In this document: positions 1 to 14,278 of the stretch, in pieces
Position numbering within the stretch: the stretch's first letter is position 1
How the letters are laid out: each line of letters opens with the position of its first letter
From: Rallus limicola
Taxonomy: Eukaryota > Chordata > Aves > Gruiformes > Rallidae
DNA length: 64,000 nucleotides
Reading direction: 5' to 3'
Assembly (NCBI GenBank): GCA_022605955.1
Contig: JAKCOZ010000004.1
Location: 65,098,229-65,162,228 of the forward strand
The notes under the pieces: generated by a model
The model's database searches: none
Told to the model about the DNA's origin: nothing
Seen by the model: the letters and a program-made list of their open reading frames with translations, nothing else
Position numbers and translations under genes: made by a program

Positions 1-3000
1 AGTCATTGCTCATCAAGAAGTAACTTTCTAAGGTAGTTTCATGACATATCTTTCCTTTCTGCCTCAAGAGCAAGGGCCATGAGATACATGGTCTATGTCT
101 TGACACAGCTCAGTTTATCTACATTTTATGATGCTGTGTTATAGTGATACTGGAATAAAAGAAGCCAAAGTATGAAATGCCTAAAAATCCCCTATGTACT
201 TTTTGCACACAGCTTGTCACCAGGTACATGACATTGCCACAGGAACAGACTGTATGTACATGATTAATTTCATACCTTACCCAGCTACATGCTAAGTAAG
301 GCATGCAGAGTCAGAGCTAAAGAAAGAATAGGATGTATCCATGTTCTCCTTCCTAACGTAAGTCATGCCACAAAGTTAAAAGTCCTCTCCTAAAATTGAA
401 GAAATCTGAAAATGGCTTTTAAAATATGACAGAGGAAAATTAATCCTTTATTGTCTCTGATGATATTTATATTCCCCATACAATAAAAGGAGGAGGTGAA
501 CTGTATGAAAACAGAACCTCAATATGTATACAAGCATCTCATAAAACAAAGAGGAAGCACAAGGAAAAAATGTTAAGAGGTTAAGAAACACTAAGATTCA
601 AGACCACAGCTGACAAAAGAGGCTTTTTAGTTAGCAATGAACAGACTGAAAAGAGAGTCTGAAGCACACTTGCTTTCAGACTGATCACTCTTTTAATCTG
701 GGCAGATATAAAGCAGTTACATTTTTATTAATTTGTTTTCTCTTGTCAATATTATTTCTAAAGTATTAAATTCTCTTTAAAAATAAATATATATATAGCA
801 CTTAGAAGAAAACCATGAGGTCATCTGGACTCTTTTGCTGAACACAGAGCTGAAGCAAATGAAGTTGGCTTTAAAGCAGCTTTAACATTAGGCCCATCAA
901 TAAAGAAATTAGCTACTCACATTTGAGATAAAGGGCAACTTATGCTTACAGCCACTCAATCCAAAAGCTGCTGTGAGAGCATAGCAAACATCCAGCTCAT
1001 AAACCTATCTGTATAATTTTTTGGAAATGGTTAGAGGTCAGTATTGAAATTCTGAGTACAGCCAAAACCAGCAGTGCTGAGGGAATCAATTTAAGAAGTG
1101 GTGTCAGTTCTCACTGGCGAAATAGAAAGTCACACAGTATTTTTAGGTCATGTTAAGATACAAGATATCACAAAAAACAAATTTTAAATTTAATAACAAG
1201 TGGGGTTGAAACAAATTTATTATGTCCACAATATTTTTCTGTCATTATTATAAGTAACTTTTATCTCTTCTGCTATCCCCAGACTGATATGATGAGCAGT
1301 CTGACTCTCTCCTCAGACTATAGTTTTAGGATTTTTGTGATTAGAGAACGCACAAAACATTCAATAATAAAGGTTTTTTGTTATTTTTCATTCCTGAATT
1401 ACTTGGTTTTTCCAAGCATAAGATAAATACATATTTTTTAAAATCAATATATAACAAATGACCACAGACCAGACAGTTTATAAATTAAGGAGATTTAAAA
1501 CTATAATCAAATGGATATTTTGTTTTCCTGTTTTGAAAGACTACAGAACTTTGAGTATAATTTTGAAAAGCAGATGTTTCCAAAGTCAAGTGAGCAAGAG
1601 AGCTCTTCAACTCCTTAGATATAGTTGCATTTTTTAACCTACTTTATTAGAGTATCAACACTCTGGTCATGAAAAGGCCATATTCAATTATTTTTTTGTA
1701 CAGTCATTAATTATGTGTTTTATTTAGCACATGCCCTCTGAATAAATAAGTGTAAATGTTCTTTGTAATTCATGGAATATGTAGGTTTCTTTGTAATCTA
1801 TTTTGGGAGAGAAATGTCATGTTATATATATAGATACATACACTTTATTTTGCTCTACTTAGAAGATTTTGATAAAGACTTCAAATTTGTAAAAGACCTT
1901 TTAATCAAAATATTTCATGACATACTTGTACAGATCAGATAGTTTAAAATAACTGACAAGAATCAAAGCTGGTGTGAGTGCTGAATCACTGAACTTAGGT
2001 ATGAATTTGATCTTCTGCCTTCAGGCTTAGAGAAGGGGTTCCAAATGCATACTATATATAGTCAGATACTCCCAAATGTGAACAAAATCAAAAATAGATA
2101 TGTACTCCATTAAACAGTCATGACACTGTAAGAAAAAAGTCTGCAATTAGAGCAGGTGATCTGAAAATCTGATATCTTAACATTATCCTGTGGTCTGATA
2201 GGTGTCAGAATCAATTAAGATTTCTTCTATTAAGTTCCTTCTGAAAGTGTCTAAAAATGAAAGACACTCTCTTTTGACTGCTGCTCATTTGCAATTGGCA
2301 TTTTCATGTGGCAGATGGTGACTTTATCCCTGTGCTTTAGAAAAAATGATTTTTATTAAGCCTAAACAATTATGAACAGTGCTAATTTCCTGCAGCAGGC
2401 AGAATTTGAATGAGAGCATATAATGATTGGAAGAGTCCTGCCTCACCATATGGAAAAATGTGCATTATGCCAACACAGTAGATTACAAACAAGGCAACCC
2501 TTTACAATTATATCCAACTTTCCACTTTTTCAATAGTCATGAAGTGTGTATTTATTTTAAGACTTCTAGTAGCCACTAAGGGCTATTTGCAGCTACTTCA
2601 TATCCTAAAAGCTAAAGATGTAATAACAGAAGACATTGGAAGGACTACATGAATCCTAAATTGTAGTTGAAAATTATCAGATAAAGAGAACAACTGCTGG
2701 TTTCTGTCAAGACACAAAGACCACTTTTTATTGTTAGGAACACAGTTACTCTCAATAAAAAATATTTAAACGTACAGACATTGTCTTGGAAGTGTAGGTT
2801 TGATATCTACACTGAAAATTTATTAGTAAATTTGATATTGCAGATATTGATCCTACTGCTGTCTTTGACTAACCCATAAGAAAGTATAGAGAAAGCAAAG
2901 CCAGGGTCTTCTTGGAGGTGCACAGTGGACAAGAAGCAATAGGCGTAAACTGTAACAACTGAAATTCCGGTAAAACATTTTCCCGGTGAGATATAAGTTT

Positions 3001-3061
3001 CTGAAATACCTGAAAATATTAAAACCTCAAATGGACAAGGTCCCAAACCACCTACTCAAAT
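1..3061. other. AT-rich intronic DNA, no gene seen
   Basis: No convincing coding exon, RNA gene or recognisable transposon was seen. The stretch has a short TA microsatellite near 786-796 and A/T runs. Confidence 0.6.
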
Positions 3062-3064
3062 TTG

Positions 3065-3145
3065 GCGCTGCTATGAGATGGAGGTTCTACCAAATGACCT
3101 TCAGAGATCCCTTCCAATCTAAATTATTCTGTGCATCTCTAAGTG
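3065..3145 (+). mobile_element. CR1 LINE 3'-end fragment, plus strand
   Basis: The stretch containing ATGACCTTCAGAGATCCC and then CTTCCAATCTAAATTATTCT is the sense-strand 3' end of a CR1 element, including the ATTCTGTG-type tail. It is 5'-truncated to less than 100 bp, as is common for CR1. It points away from the other CR1 copies of the window and lies only about 140 bp from the next one, which is inverted relative to it. Confidence 0.75.
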
Positions 3146-3286
3146 AAGGTACTGCCTTTTAAACAACTAGAAGCAAGACTAGAAGCAGCATGGCTTTCTA
3201 TGAAATAACAGATTTCACATTAGGGTTTCTGACACAGTCTAATTGGCACACCAGTTAACCAATCCTAAGGAAGAAAAGAAATCAAA

Positions 3287-3415
3287 GATTCACAGATTCA
3301 CATAATGGTAGGGATTGGAAGGGACCTCTGGAGATCATCTAGTCCAATTCCCCCTGCCAGAGCGGGATCACCTAGTGCAGGCTTCACAGGATAGCATCCA
3401 GGCAGGTTTTGAAAA
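3287..3415 (-). mobile_element. CR1 LINE 3'-end fragment, minus strand
   Basis: The plus strand reads GGATTGGAAGGGACCTCTGG, then GATCATCTAGTCCAATTCCC, then a CTGCCAGAGC-type block. This is the reverse complement of the CR1 3' end. The copy is truncated after about 130 bp, at GCAGGTTTTGAA. No coding part remains. Confidence 0.85.
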
Positions 3416-6400
3416 ATCATTGAAGTTGTGAAAGTCTGTCTTCTGAAGGTGTTCTAAAAGGTGTCTTTATTGATACTGTACAGCATTTGTTTAATATCCT
3501 GGAAAATATAATGGAAATGTAAGTAGGATTCCAAAAAAATCAAAATCCTAAGAGTATCGATTTGAATCTATTAAAATAAAGAGTCATTTTCCTTTCTTAG
3601 ATTAAGATCAAATTTTCCAAAAATTAAACCTGTCATGTTAAAGCTGATTTTACAAGCAAATCATGACAGTGTTTCCCATCCACTGTGAGAACATGAGCTT
3701 CTTAAAGAAGAAACATAATACATCTCTCTCTTGATGTTATAGGGAGAACAGCAGGAATAAAAGTCACTTGCACCAGAAGCTTGAACCCTTTTACCCATCC
3801 CCTTTACCATTAATTGCTAATGTTGCTTTGAAATGTTAAGTAGTTTGTGAGAGGAAAAATATTACAAACATACAAATGTTTATTTCTGCAGTAATTCAAT
3901 TGTGTCTGTGACCTCTACGTGAGATGGAGGCAACTATTGTTTGAAAAGGAAGTCAAGAGCACCCTTGCAGGCACTGAAGAAACTCACAGGCTGGGTAGAA
4001 AACTAAAAGTCACCACCTGACTTTAAAATGTCAGTGAAGATGAAATGAACATTCCTTCAGGGAAAACACAAAAAGAAACAGAAGGGTAAGATAGAGAGCA
4101 AAGCTGGCCAAAGTCACCCATGAGACTGTTACACTTATATGATAGTTATTATTTTGATATCTCAAGATAGTTATATTATTTAGGAACAGAAATTTTTCCT
4201 CTTCAAGAGTGAAAAATCAATTTGCTCCAGTCCTACATCAGTTTTGTTATTGCATTGCCTAAATGTCTGATTACAGGTGCCTTAATGAAAAAAAATAGTG
4301 CAGTATGTTTCCCATGACATTGGCCTCTTACTTATTTTTAGGGGGAACCTTGAATGATAGTTTGTCAGAGTTGATTAAATTGTGATTTACACTCCATTCA
4401 GAAGTGCAGATATTGTCTGAACATTCCTTGATATTAGGAAATATATAATCCATATTTTACTTTAAGAGACAGACCTGATATATTAGGTAAATGAAAAAAG
4501 CAGGAAATGTTCATATGGTCATTCTAGCACATCTCCACACTACAGAGGATGAGGTTTCTTGTAACAGTCAGCTACTTCTGTAGCTGACCCTTCTCTGATC
4601 ATTCCTCAGTTTGTTTTGAAGCTAGTCTTATCCTCCTGAGTCTCCTTTTCCAGTGTTTACATGTTGGTCTTCAGTGTATCTCAAGCCTTTTCAGACTTCT
4701 TTTATACCAGTCTTAATGACTGCTGTGCAATTAATCTATTCCTTCTATTAAAATATACATCCTTCTTCTTCTTGCTCAAAATAGCTGTAAGTTTACATAA
4801 AACAGGCAGTTTTATTACTGAGCATACAAGAATCAAGTTTCAGTTGCTTACAGAAGTCAGTATTACAAAGCCACCTCTTTCCTTACAAGTTTGCAACTTT
4901 GGCATCAGGTGTGTTTAACCTGAAAAAAGTACATATATTTGTCATTAATGATCTCAGAGAAACTTAATGATGCCCAGAAAGAGTAGCATTTTTGGAGATT
5001 ACACCAACTAAAATAAAGATGTTCCCACTGAGTAGATTTGGGCTGTGATTTTTTCTTTTACCATACTTGCATCCTGTAACCAAGGCTATACACATTTTCA
5101 TGGAAGTGGTAAAGGCAAAACCCTCTGATAATTTCAGAATCCTGTTCAAAACCATCAGAACACAAGATGCATGCAAGGAAGAGGGGTCACTATAAAGTAG
5201 GATTAGAATATCTCATGCCTCATTGGCTGAATAGTCTAAACCAATCCTGGCTGAACTTTTCAGAAAATAGTCTTCCAGAGGCAGATGTTCAGTATAGCAA
5301 ATATCAACCCAAATGGCAAGCAACTGAAATAAATACTGGGGTTTTTTTCCCTTCATGTGAAACTGCAGATAACCTTAAAAATAAGGAAAAAAATACTATT
5401 CATTTAGTTTGTGTTGTGGCATTTTGTGTTTGCTTTTATTTGCACCAAGTAGCCTCAGACGAATGTTTTTCAGGAGACAAGTTTGAATGATGAAAGAAGG
5501 GAAGGTCAGGAGTACACAGAGAAAAAAAAACACCACTGAAAAACACGCTTCTAGGTGCTTTTTTTAGCAGTATGCAAGTAAATAAATAAATAAAGGAGGA
5601 ACAACCAGAGAGAGAAGAAAATAAAAGGCTTGACCCCTAAAAGATCTTTTTAAAATGTTACTTGTAGTTAATAAGAAAATAGGAGACGCAAAAGAAAATG
5701 GGATTGAATAATAAAATATTCATTAAACTAACTCTTCAACTATAATATTAATATTTTATATTTTAACTGCTGGAATTCTTTATAGCCCCAATGAGATCCT
5801 TAACTACTTTTTTTCTTAAGCTTTCTTTGCTTTTAAAGCAAATGACTCTCTGTGAGGGGTCTTCCAAGTTTGCTTAGCTGTGGAGTATGCAGCAATTTAG
5901 TCTTTCAAAGTAGCATTGGAACTCTTGGTTGCAGTACTCCTAACTTAAACATGGGTCACCTTTCAGATGCTTCATTATTGGTCATTAGAAATAACGAAGA
6001 CATAAAGCTTTATTTCCAAGAAGTCTTTTTTCTTCCCAACACCTAGGAGGAAATCTTCCATTACAGAGAAATTTAAGGGTTGTTCCTTTTAACTGTCTGA
6101 AAAGAACCAGTAGGCCACATAACAAATCAGTCAACATTTGTGCACACTGAAATAGAGGAGGCTATGTTCGTAATTAGCAAGACTACCTGCTACGTTTTAT
6201 ACAGGCTGGCAACTACACAGTTTTTCTAGGAAAACATAAATTACAGGGACTTAGTAAGTAGTGGGGCCCACTGAAATGTCAAACAATGCATACTTTTATA
6301 ATTTTAGGGGGTGTTAAGAAAACATAGTCCCCTTTCCTAGATGTTGTTTATGTAATCACCTTACTGCTACATCTTTATAGCAGAAAATCCTCATGAATGG

Positions 6401-6597
6401 AGCTCACCAGAGAAAGAAACATTTGTCCACTGATGATATGCCACCATTTTATCTCAATGTACAATTTTTATTATTAACCACATACTACAACATTTAAATC
6501 TTCCTTTAGAAGTTTGCATGCATTATTCCAGGTAATACCACAGTCCTGTTAAACTACTATTAAGAACAGAAGAATTAAAGAGAAGTTACCTTAGTTT
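3416..6597. other. AT-rich intronic DNA, no gene seen
   Basis: Small ORFs such as those at 4661-4918 and 5167-5490 have no recognisable domain and the composition of random AT-rich DNA. A short AAAT run lies at about 5579-5593. Nothing else is supported. Confidence 0.55.
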
Positions 6598-7375
6598 TGT
6601 GGTAGATTGACCCTGGCCAGCTGTCAGGCTCCCACCTAGCTACTCTCACTCTCCCCTTCCTCCACAGGACCACAGGAGAATATATGATGCAAAATCTCAC
6701 AAGTCAAGATAAAGACAGGGAGATAATCTACCAATTAACATCCTGAACAAAACAGATTCAACTTGGGAAAAATTACTTTATTGCAAATTAAAATAGAGTT
6801 GGATGGCAAGAAACAAACACAAATTAAAATTATGTCTTCTCCACACACACACACCCTTCTTCACAGGCTCAGCTTCCCTTCCTTTCCCAACTCTCCTTCC
6901 TCCAACCCACAGTTCAACCAGTGCAGGGGGATGAGCAATGAGGAGGTTGCTCTGCTGCTCACCTCATGTTTCCCCTGCTCCAGCATCAATCCTCTCTACA
7001 GGCTGCAGTCCTCCAGGATAAACTTGCTCCAGTGTGGCCCCACCGCAAGCCACTGTTCCTTCAGGGAGTATCGCCTAGTGATGGCATAGTCCTCCACACA
7101 GGCTGCAAGGAATACCTGCACCACAGACATCTCTCCATGGGCTGCTAGGGAATCTCTGCTGCAGTGATGGGAGCAGCTCCTCCCTTCTATCATCTCCGAT
7201 GCTGGTGTCATCAGGATTAAGTACATGCGCCTGACTTTACAGATGGGCTTAGCTGTGTCCCATGGTGGGTCTGTTGCAGAACTGGCTGGAATGAGCTGTG
7301 CCCCTGGGCTCTTCTCACAGAGGCCATCCTTACATACATTCTCACTGCCAACATCTTTCCACAAGTCTGAACCCA
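6598..7375 (-). mobile_element. Solo LTR, ERVL-like, sense on minus strand
   Basis: The plus strand begins TGTGGTAGATTGACCCTGGC and ends near TCTTTCCACAAGTCTGAACC, the two ends of the LTR family seen in full at 10183-11413. Between them are degenerate units of the type TGCTCCAGTGTGG. The internal sequence departs enough from the other two copies to suggest a different subfamily. A minus-strand AATAAA polyadenylation signal lies at 6777-6782. Flanking pentamers AGTTT and AATTT match at 4 of 5 bases, a possible eroded target duplication. No internal retroviral genes are next to it. The ERVL assignment rests on recollection of avian repeats. Confidence 0.75.
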
Positions 7376-10182
7376 AATTTTAAAGCACAGTCTTGTTTTG
7401 TTTATTTGCAGAAAAAAGCTGAGTTAATTGTTGATCATCAAGCAAAAATATGTAGGTTTCAATGTAATACTGAAAGGTAAGAAAAGCATTATGTGGAAAG
7501 GAAGTCAAAACTCATTTGGGAGAGAAATAACTTTGCTGAGGCTTATCTTGTGATATTTCTATTGCATTACCCAGCTGCTTTACTTTCCTTTGTATGTAGA
7601 GACAACTACTACTTTATGTAGCAATAAAGCTTATTAGAGAGGTTGCATACAAATATGTTCCTTTAATTCAGCTGCCTTCTCTTCAAGATTCCCTAATATA
7701 TAATAAAAGCATATTCTGACAAATGTCCATTCTGTGTGAGAAAATAGGAATAAAAATCATAACATTGACAGCAACCAGAAGCTCTGCTATTCTTTTCCTT
7801 CAGCCTGAAAATCTGACAAGAATCAATGAGAGAAAATGAAACGTAACCCTTTTCTTTTCAAAAGATCATTCAATCAATTCTCAATAAGAATAAGGAAGGA
7901 AAACAGGGCATAAACTGAAAGGAACAGAGCTTCAGCTGACTGCATCTTCACAGCTGTCTTGATCTGGTCTTCCCTTAATTTTTATACCAGTGAAATTCCA
8001 TTAATTTTAGCATAAATATTTTTGATTTACATTATTGTCAATGATCATAACATTCCTAGACTTTTAAAATTTTTTCTTAAAAAGATATCTTCACCAGTCA
8101 TTCAGTAAGGGACTCAAGGAAGTTCTTCCTTTAGATGGGATTCTTCTAGACCCTGGATATGAGACTCTCATTTTCTCATTAAGCTCATTATCTTCACACC
8201 AGTAAAAGAAATAGGATGCCTTCCCTCTGCATTCCTAGTATATTCTTTACACATACTGCCATGGTGGCATTGCTACTAGCTCCTGTTAGTGACATGCTAC
8301 CATTACAGTTGCCTGAATAGAGTGAAGAGAAAGAACAGGTCAAATGAGACAGAGTTATGCTGGAAAGCCTTTGATTTCTCTGAAAGTAAACCAGGCAGAT
8401 CTCAATATGATTAAAACAAATGGTTAGCAGCAGAAATCTCATCTTAGGAAGTCTGTGTAATAAATTTTCTTAGGTAGCCCTTATATATTTGTCAGAGACC
8501 TAAAGACTGTTGTATGCTAACAGTACTATTTAAATACTCCAACAGTTACAGAGAAAGATCTTCAGATAACTGTAAGAAAAGCAAAAATGGGAGCTCATGG
8601 AGGAGAGCTAAAGGTGAAGGAAATGAATCATTTAATTACTATGTAAGTAAGACTTCCTGAAGCCAAAGAACCTAAGATTTTTTTCTCTAGAACTAACCTG
8701 ATAAATATGTCTCATATATGAAGGCACAAAAGGTCCTTTGAAAGTGTCACTAGAACACAGTGTATACTTCACTGATAATAGTAAAGAGAAGTTGAGCTGG
8801 TTTAAAAGTGCTGCAAGAGCAGTAAAAGCAACCCACAGAAACAATCCATGTTACTTCATCTGTAGATTACAAACTGGGTTTTGAAATATTACAAAATGTG
8901 ATGTGAGATTTTTTTTGCTTTGTCTCTTCATATAGATTTTTTTTTTAAAAGCAACTCCAAACTATTGAAATACAAAGGGAGAAATATAAAATGCTTATAT
9001 AAAATTGATCCACTCAATCAATAGCAGGAGACAAATTCTCAGCAGCAGGAAATAAATAGGAGAAGCATTTATTAGACACCTAATTCTGATCTTAAACAGA
9101 GTGGGAAAAGTAGGCAAGCAATCAGTTTTATGAAATGAAGTTTGCACTAATAATACAATGTGAAGCTTGCCATAAATCCTATAACCATCTTTTCTAAAAC
9201 AGGATCTCCACATTTTTGTTTACTGTGATTTTTACTTCTCAGTTCTTATCTCTTCTGTGCTATACAATAAGCAGAAGTCCATGTGCTTTATAAAAGACAG
9301 AAAGAGTCAACAGATCACAGATGTTTGTTTTCAAGAAGAAAATCTATTTTTCAGTCAAACGCATAAAAATTGCATGAAAATAACCTGCATAACTATGTCC
9401 AGTCCAGACCCTTAGTAGACATATTCTCAACATCATGTTTCAGACATTTTTGCATAATTTATCATACTTAAGGACTAATATTCCAAGTTAAAATGGAAAT
9501 GAATATGGTTTTTAACTGTTCAACTCCCAAAAGAATAACATATCTCAAACTTTATCATTCTTTAAAATTAGCAGTCATGTAACTCTGCAAAAAGATTGTA
9601 GAACAAATTGTGTAACGTTAAAATCACTGTGCTGAAGGACTGCCAATCAACTAATTAAAATTACATATTGTGCTTTTTAAAAAGAAACCCAAAATAGAAA
9701 TCTGTCCTCATTCTTACTCTAAAGTATGTCATTTTTTTAAATCTGTAACTTCATGAATTTTGAACTGATGTACTGCTTTTTCTTGTATCTTGAATGTATT
9801 AGACCTAAGTTATATAAAGGAAAATAGAAAGACATACAATATACATCCTATTAGCAATATATATTGTGTGCATGTGGATAGCATTCCTCCCTACAAATAA
9901 CCTTTGAGTTCTCTTTAGTGCACCGATTCAGTTTAGGAAGGCTAAAATTTGTCTGTTAGATCAAGTACTGAATATTGAAGCATAAACAAAAAACTTTGGA
10001 GATTTTGAAAAATAGTATAACAGCCAGTCATTATTATATTTGGTTTTAAGCCATGGTATCTTTCTGCATATAATACATTTTGAGATAAATCCTCAACAGT
10101 AATACAAGTTTGGAAGTTTCCAAAGTTAATCAATAAACACTCATCCTCTTTGTCCCTCTAGAAAAATGCAATGCAACCATGG
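7376..10182. other. AT-rich intronic DNA, no gene seen
   Basis: There are only short ORFs of low-complexity composition. No transposon end or RNA gene was recognised. Confidence 0.55.
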
Positions 10183-11413
10183 TGGTTTAACCCTGACTGG
10201 AGACCAGATGACCAAAGCCTCTCTATCACTCCCCTCCTCAGCTGGACAGGGGAAAAAATGTAACAAAAGGCTGGTGGCTTGAGATAAAGACAGTGAGAGA
10301 TTGTTCAGAAATTATTGTCTTGGGCAAAACAGACTCAACAGAGAATAAAATGAATTTAATTTATTACTAAATCAAAACAGAATAGCATAGTGAGAAATAA
10401 AACCAAATCTTAAAACACCTCCCCCTACACCCCACGCTTTCCTCCCGGGCTCAACTTTATTCATGATTTCTCTACCTTCTCCCGTACAGTGGCACAGGGG
10501 AACAGGGAATGGGGGTTGCAGTCAGTTCATCCCACGTTGACTCTGTTGCTTCTTCCTCCTCGCAGGGAAGACTCCTCACACTCTTCCCCTGATCCAGTGT
10601 GGGGTCTCACTCACAGGAGACAGTTTTCCACCAACTTCTCCAACATGAGTCATTCCCACAGGGGTTTCAGTCTTCACAAACTGCTCCAGCATGGGTCCCT
10701 TCTGTGGGGTTCAGAGCTTCAGGAACAGACTTCTCCAGCATAATTTTCCCATGGGGTAACAAATCCCCCCAGAAAACCTGCTCCAGCTGGGGCTCCTCTT
10801 TCCATGAGCTTCATGTCCAGCCAGGAGCTTGCTCCAGTGTGGGCTTCCACCAGGTCAGAGCATCCTTCAGGTGTCTCCATGTGCTCCACTTTGGGGTCCT
10901 CCAAGGGCCGCAGGTGGAATCTCAATCCCCACTAACCTCCATGGGCTGCAGGGGGGCAGCCTGCCTCACCATGGTTTTCTCCATAGGCTGTAGGGGAATC
11001 TGCCCCCCTCTTTCATCACTGACCTCGGAGATATGGGGCCTTGATCACACCAGTCAAACAACACTGGCACTTACCAGAATAAGGTGACTTCTGCAGAGAA
11101 GAGGAAGTAAAGGAAGGGCCATGTTACTCTCCTCTTTGCCCCTCAAGTCTGCCAAATTTCTTACATCTTCTTACTCCTTTCTCCAGTGGCAAAAAGCTGC
11201 CACTTGGGGTTGTTTTTCCTTCTTAAATCTGTTATCACAGAGGTGCCACCACTGTCGCTGATTGGCTCAGCTTTGGTCAGTGGCAGGTCCATCATTTAGC
11301 CGGCTGGTATTGGTTCTGTCCAACCTAGAGGAAGCTTCTAGCAGCTTCTCACAGAAGCCACCCCTGCAGCTCCCACCACCACTACCAAAATCTTGTCACA
11401 CAAACACAAGACA
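10183..11413 (-). mobile_element. Solo LTR, ERVL-like, about 1.23 kb, sense on minus strand
   Basis: This is the most complete of three related LTRs. On the plus strand it starts TGGTTTAACCCTGACTGG and ends with CACACAAACACAAGACA, giving TG...CA ends. The minus-strand sense reads TGTCTTGTGTTTGTG at its start and carries an AATAAA signal at 10360-10365. The middle (about 10560-10990) is built of degenerate units around TGCTCCAGCATGGGTCC. Decamers GCAACCATGG (10173-10182) and GCAACCAAGG (11414-11423) flank it with one mismatch. That is longer than an ordinary retroviral target duplication, so it may be chance. It holds ORFs up to 162 codons, which come from its GC-rich repeats and are not genes. 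Confidence 0.85.
10630..10960. repeat. Degenerate internal tandem units within the LTR
   Basis: Variants of the phrase TGCTCCAGCATGGGTCCC recur about every 45-60 bp (near 10637, 10683, 10731, 10780 and 10830), each followed by a variant of ATGGGCTGCAGG. The same phrases appear in the LTR at 34996-36482 (near 35420, 35466, 35585 and 35735), so the array predates the insertions. It is part of the LTR structure and is not a local satellite. Confidence 0.6.
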
Positions 11414-14230
11414 GCAACCAAGGAGCTTAAAAGTACCACCATGGGAAACTGATGGGTTCTTTACAATTTTAATTATGACAAGATGATTAAGATGAGGCAC
11501 AAGAAACAAGTTTTTAAAATATGCCACTGAGCTCCAGGAGTATTGCAAAGAGAAAGTTTGCCTTTCTCTTTCACTCTTTAAACTGACCTTTGCCATTTAT
11601 ATTTTCAATACTTCCATACAGATGTATACAGCACTGAGCCAGTTAGCACATTTAGACCTCCTGATACTTATTTACATTGCTTTAATAGGGACACTGATAT
11701 GTCCATCAAGTCATTTCTTGGTCTGGAATATAGAAACTAGTATCTTGGTTGTGAACAGTCAACAAGATGCCAAGTGTGTGAAGTCATGTAACACAGACAA
11801 TGAAAATTCATGCCTTCATCCAAACCATGTTTATTTTCATTGTTATCCAGGTTGTAGAATAAAGCTTTTCAAACACTTCATAATGTAGACCAAACTGTTA
11901 CAAAAACAATTGTTCTTCATATACTTCCCTAGGTTACCTCATAGTTTAGGTCCTTTTCTTGTCATTGAAATGTGATGATTTCCAGCTAAAGATCTGTATT
12001 ACTCAAAGCACTGGTTAGGGAATCACTTGGTTTCTTTTAAACTTCCAGGTTAATGCAGTTAAAGAGCGACACAGATTACTATGATGTTATGTCAGAACAG
12101 AATTCTTCAAATTATGGTCACACCCATCCAGAATAGGGCTCTGCTCACAGAAACTGATCGGAATCAACAAGTCTTCTCCTGCCTTGACTATCTTCAAAAG
12201 CTTCATCTAAGGTGAGAGGCCCATATGCTCTAAAGAATGATTAACATGTTCTGTATATGTGGGCATCTATGTAACTTCAAGCCACTAAAATATCAACACC
12301 AGGTGCAAAGCTGTGGAGAATCACACCTCAGTTTTTAAAGGAGGTTTAAATAAGTGTTGGTTAACTTTCTTCATGGGTACAAATATCATTACCTTCTTTT
12401 TAAATTGAATGCCTGCTTCCATGATATTTACTTTCTTTTATATTTATAAATCCATCACCATAATCTAAGGACTAATTTTCATAATTGCTTGGCTGATAGC
12501 TAATAGAAGATCTTTTTAGGATTTTCTATGTGTATATCAGAAATTGAAATGGATTTTAAATTTACACATTCAATTTGCCAAATAGATACCCGCATATTTT
12601 AGCAAGATTAATTACAAAATATCTGTAATTTCTACACAGAATACAAAACTGTCATTCTTTGGAACAAAAGACTTTTTAAAGAATTCAGTAAAATTCTCAC
12701 AATTCATATGAATTCAAAAGGCAATTAAACACTTGATGGTGGTTTCAGAAGGAATTTACTAAGAAATATTTATCCCTTTGTGTTTAAGTGACATACATGG
12801 CATATTGTGATTTCTGTTTGATATTTAACAGAAGTATACCATCACATTTTCAATTCTTCACTTTATAATTTGTAGTGCCTACTGTACCTGTCATCTAGTT
12901 GTGGATGTAGAAACATGAGAATGTTTCTTTAACAGAGTTTTCATTCTTTTTCTCATTAATTTAAAAATACGTATAATACTTCTTAATCAATACCTACATC
13001 TAGAACAACAATCCTTACTCTGTACAATCACCAATTTTGGGTTTAAATGCAAATGTTAAATTTTGGAGCAGTATTTCTTTGTACAGTGGAATACATTTCA
13101 GCTACTTCATGTTGAGGAAAACCTGAAGGAAAAAAAAAACCTGTTTACAAAGATGGCTTCAAATATTCTTTCTCATGCTAGATGCAAGCTAATACGAAAA
13201 TAAAGAAATAGGAAGAACAAAATCTATTGAGTTTATACACCAGATACTTTAGAAGTCTAAATGGCTCTGTCTGTTTAGTGTTTTCAGTATAGTTCAGCAT
13301 AACTTCCTTTAGTTTACTTAAAGCTGCTTCTTAAGCCAGGTTGTCCAAGAGAAAAATTTTCTTTGATCTCACTAAATTAAATATAGGACTCCCATTGTCC
13401 TAATATGAGCTCAATAGACCTGTACCTCTTGAGTAGCTAGATTTACCGTGCATGGATAAACCATAGTTACAACACACGAAGAGCAATTTGGAAGCATCCA
13501 AAGGTCCGTTTCTCTACAGAAATCTCTGTCAGGTGTCCAAAGTCCTCAAATTCTGTCTAGACAAGGTTTCCAGGAAGAAAGTGTAGCTGGTGAAAGGAAG
13601 ATATATTGTACCTCAAAGAATGTAAATTCCAGGGAACTGACTTAGTTCCTCTGTGCTAACACATAAACTGTTGACTGCAATGAAATAACAACTTAATTTG
13701 GTCCACACATTGTCTAGATCTACTATATATCTTCAGGATTGATTTGGTGATTTTTTTGAAATGCATTGTATTTCATTTTTGTGTAGCTATTTGAGAGAAG
13801 AGACAAGCTCTTTCAACTAATGTATGAGACAAAGTTCAAACTTGTAGCAAACACATTTTACGGGCTACAACATGGATCCAACAGATTGGATTTAGTAGTG
13901 CTCTGAAAGATTAATGCAGGGAATTCAAAGAGTTGTGAGGATTCTGGTCTCAAAAGGAATCTTCATGAAGGTATAACAAACTACACATGTGTGACCTGAG
14001 GCTAAAAGTATCATCTTTTCATACCCAAAGCAGAGAGTGAGATAAGAACTCAGGTGCAAGGAAAGAATGTGAATTCCAGTCTCCCTTACACCTTCACAAC
14101 AGCATTAAAATAAGTGGAATTACATGCAGTATAACCAATGTGCAAATCTGGCCAGATGAATTTTATCTTATGTCAACTTGCATAAAGTATAGATATTTCA
14201 GGAAATTAAAGAAAAACACACTGAGCTCAT
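11414..14230. other. AT-rich intronic DNA, no gene seen
   Basis: No recognisable exon or transposon was seen. ORF 11622-11888 has no recognisable domain and lacks supporting splice or promoter context. Confidence 0.5.
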
Positions 14231-14278
14231 TGAAATTTATTTTGTATGTCTAATCGCCTATATTGCTATTATGTTGTA

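Noticed and set aside
10599..11087. 162-codon ORF
   Set aside because: It lies wholly inside an LTR made of GC-rich degenerate units and is not a gene.
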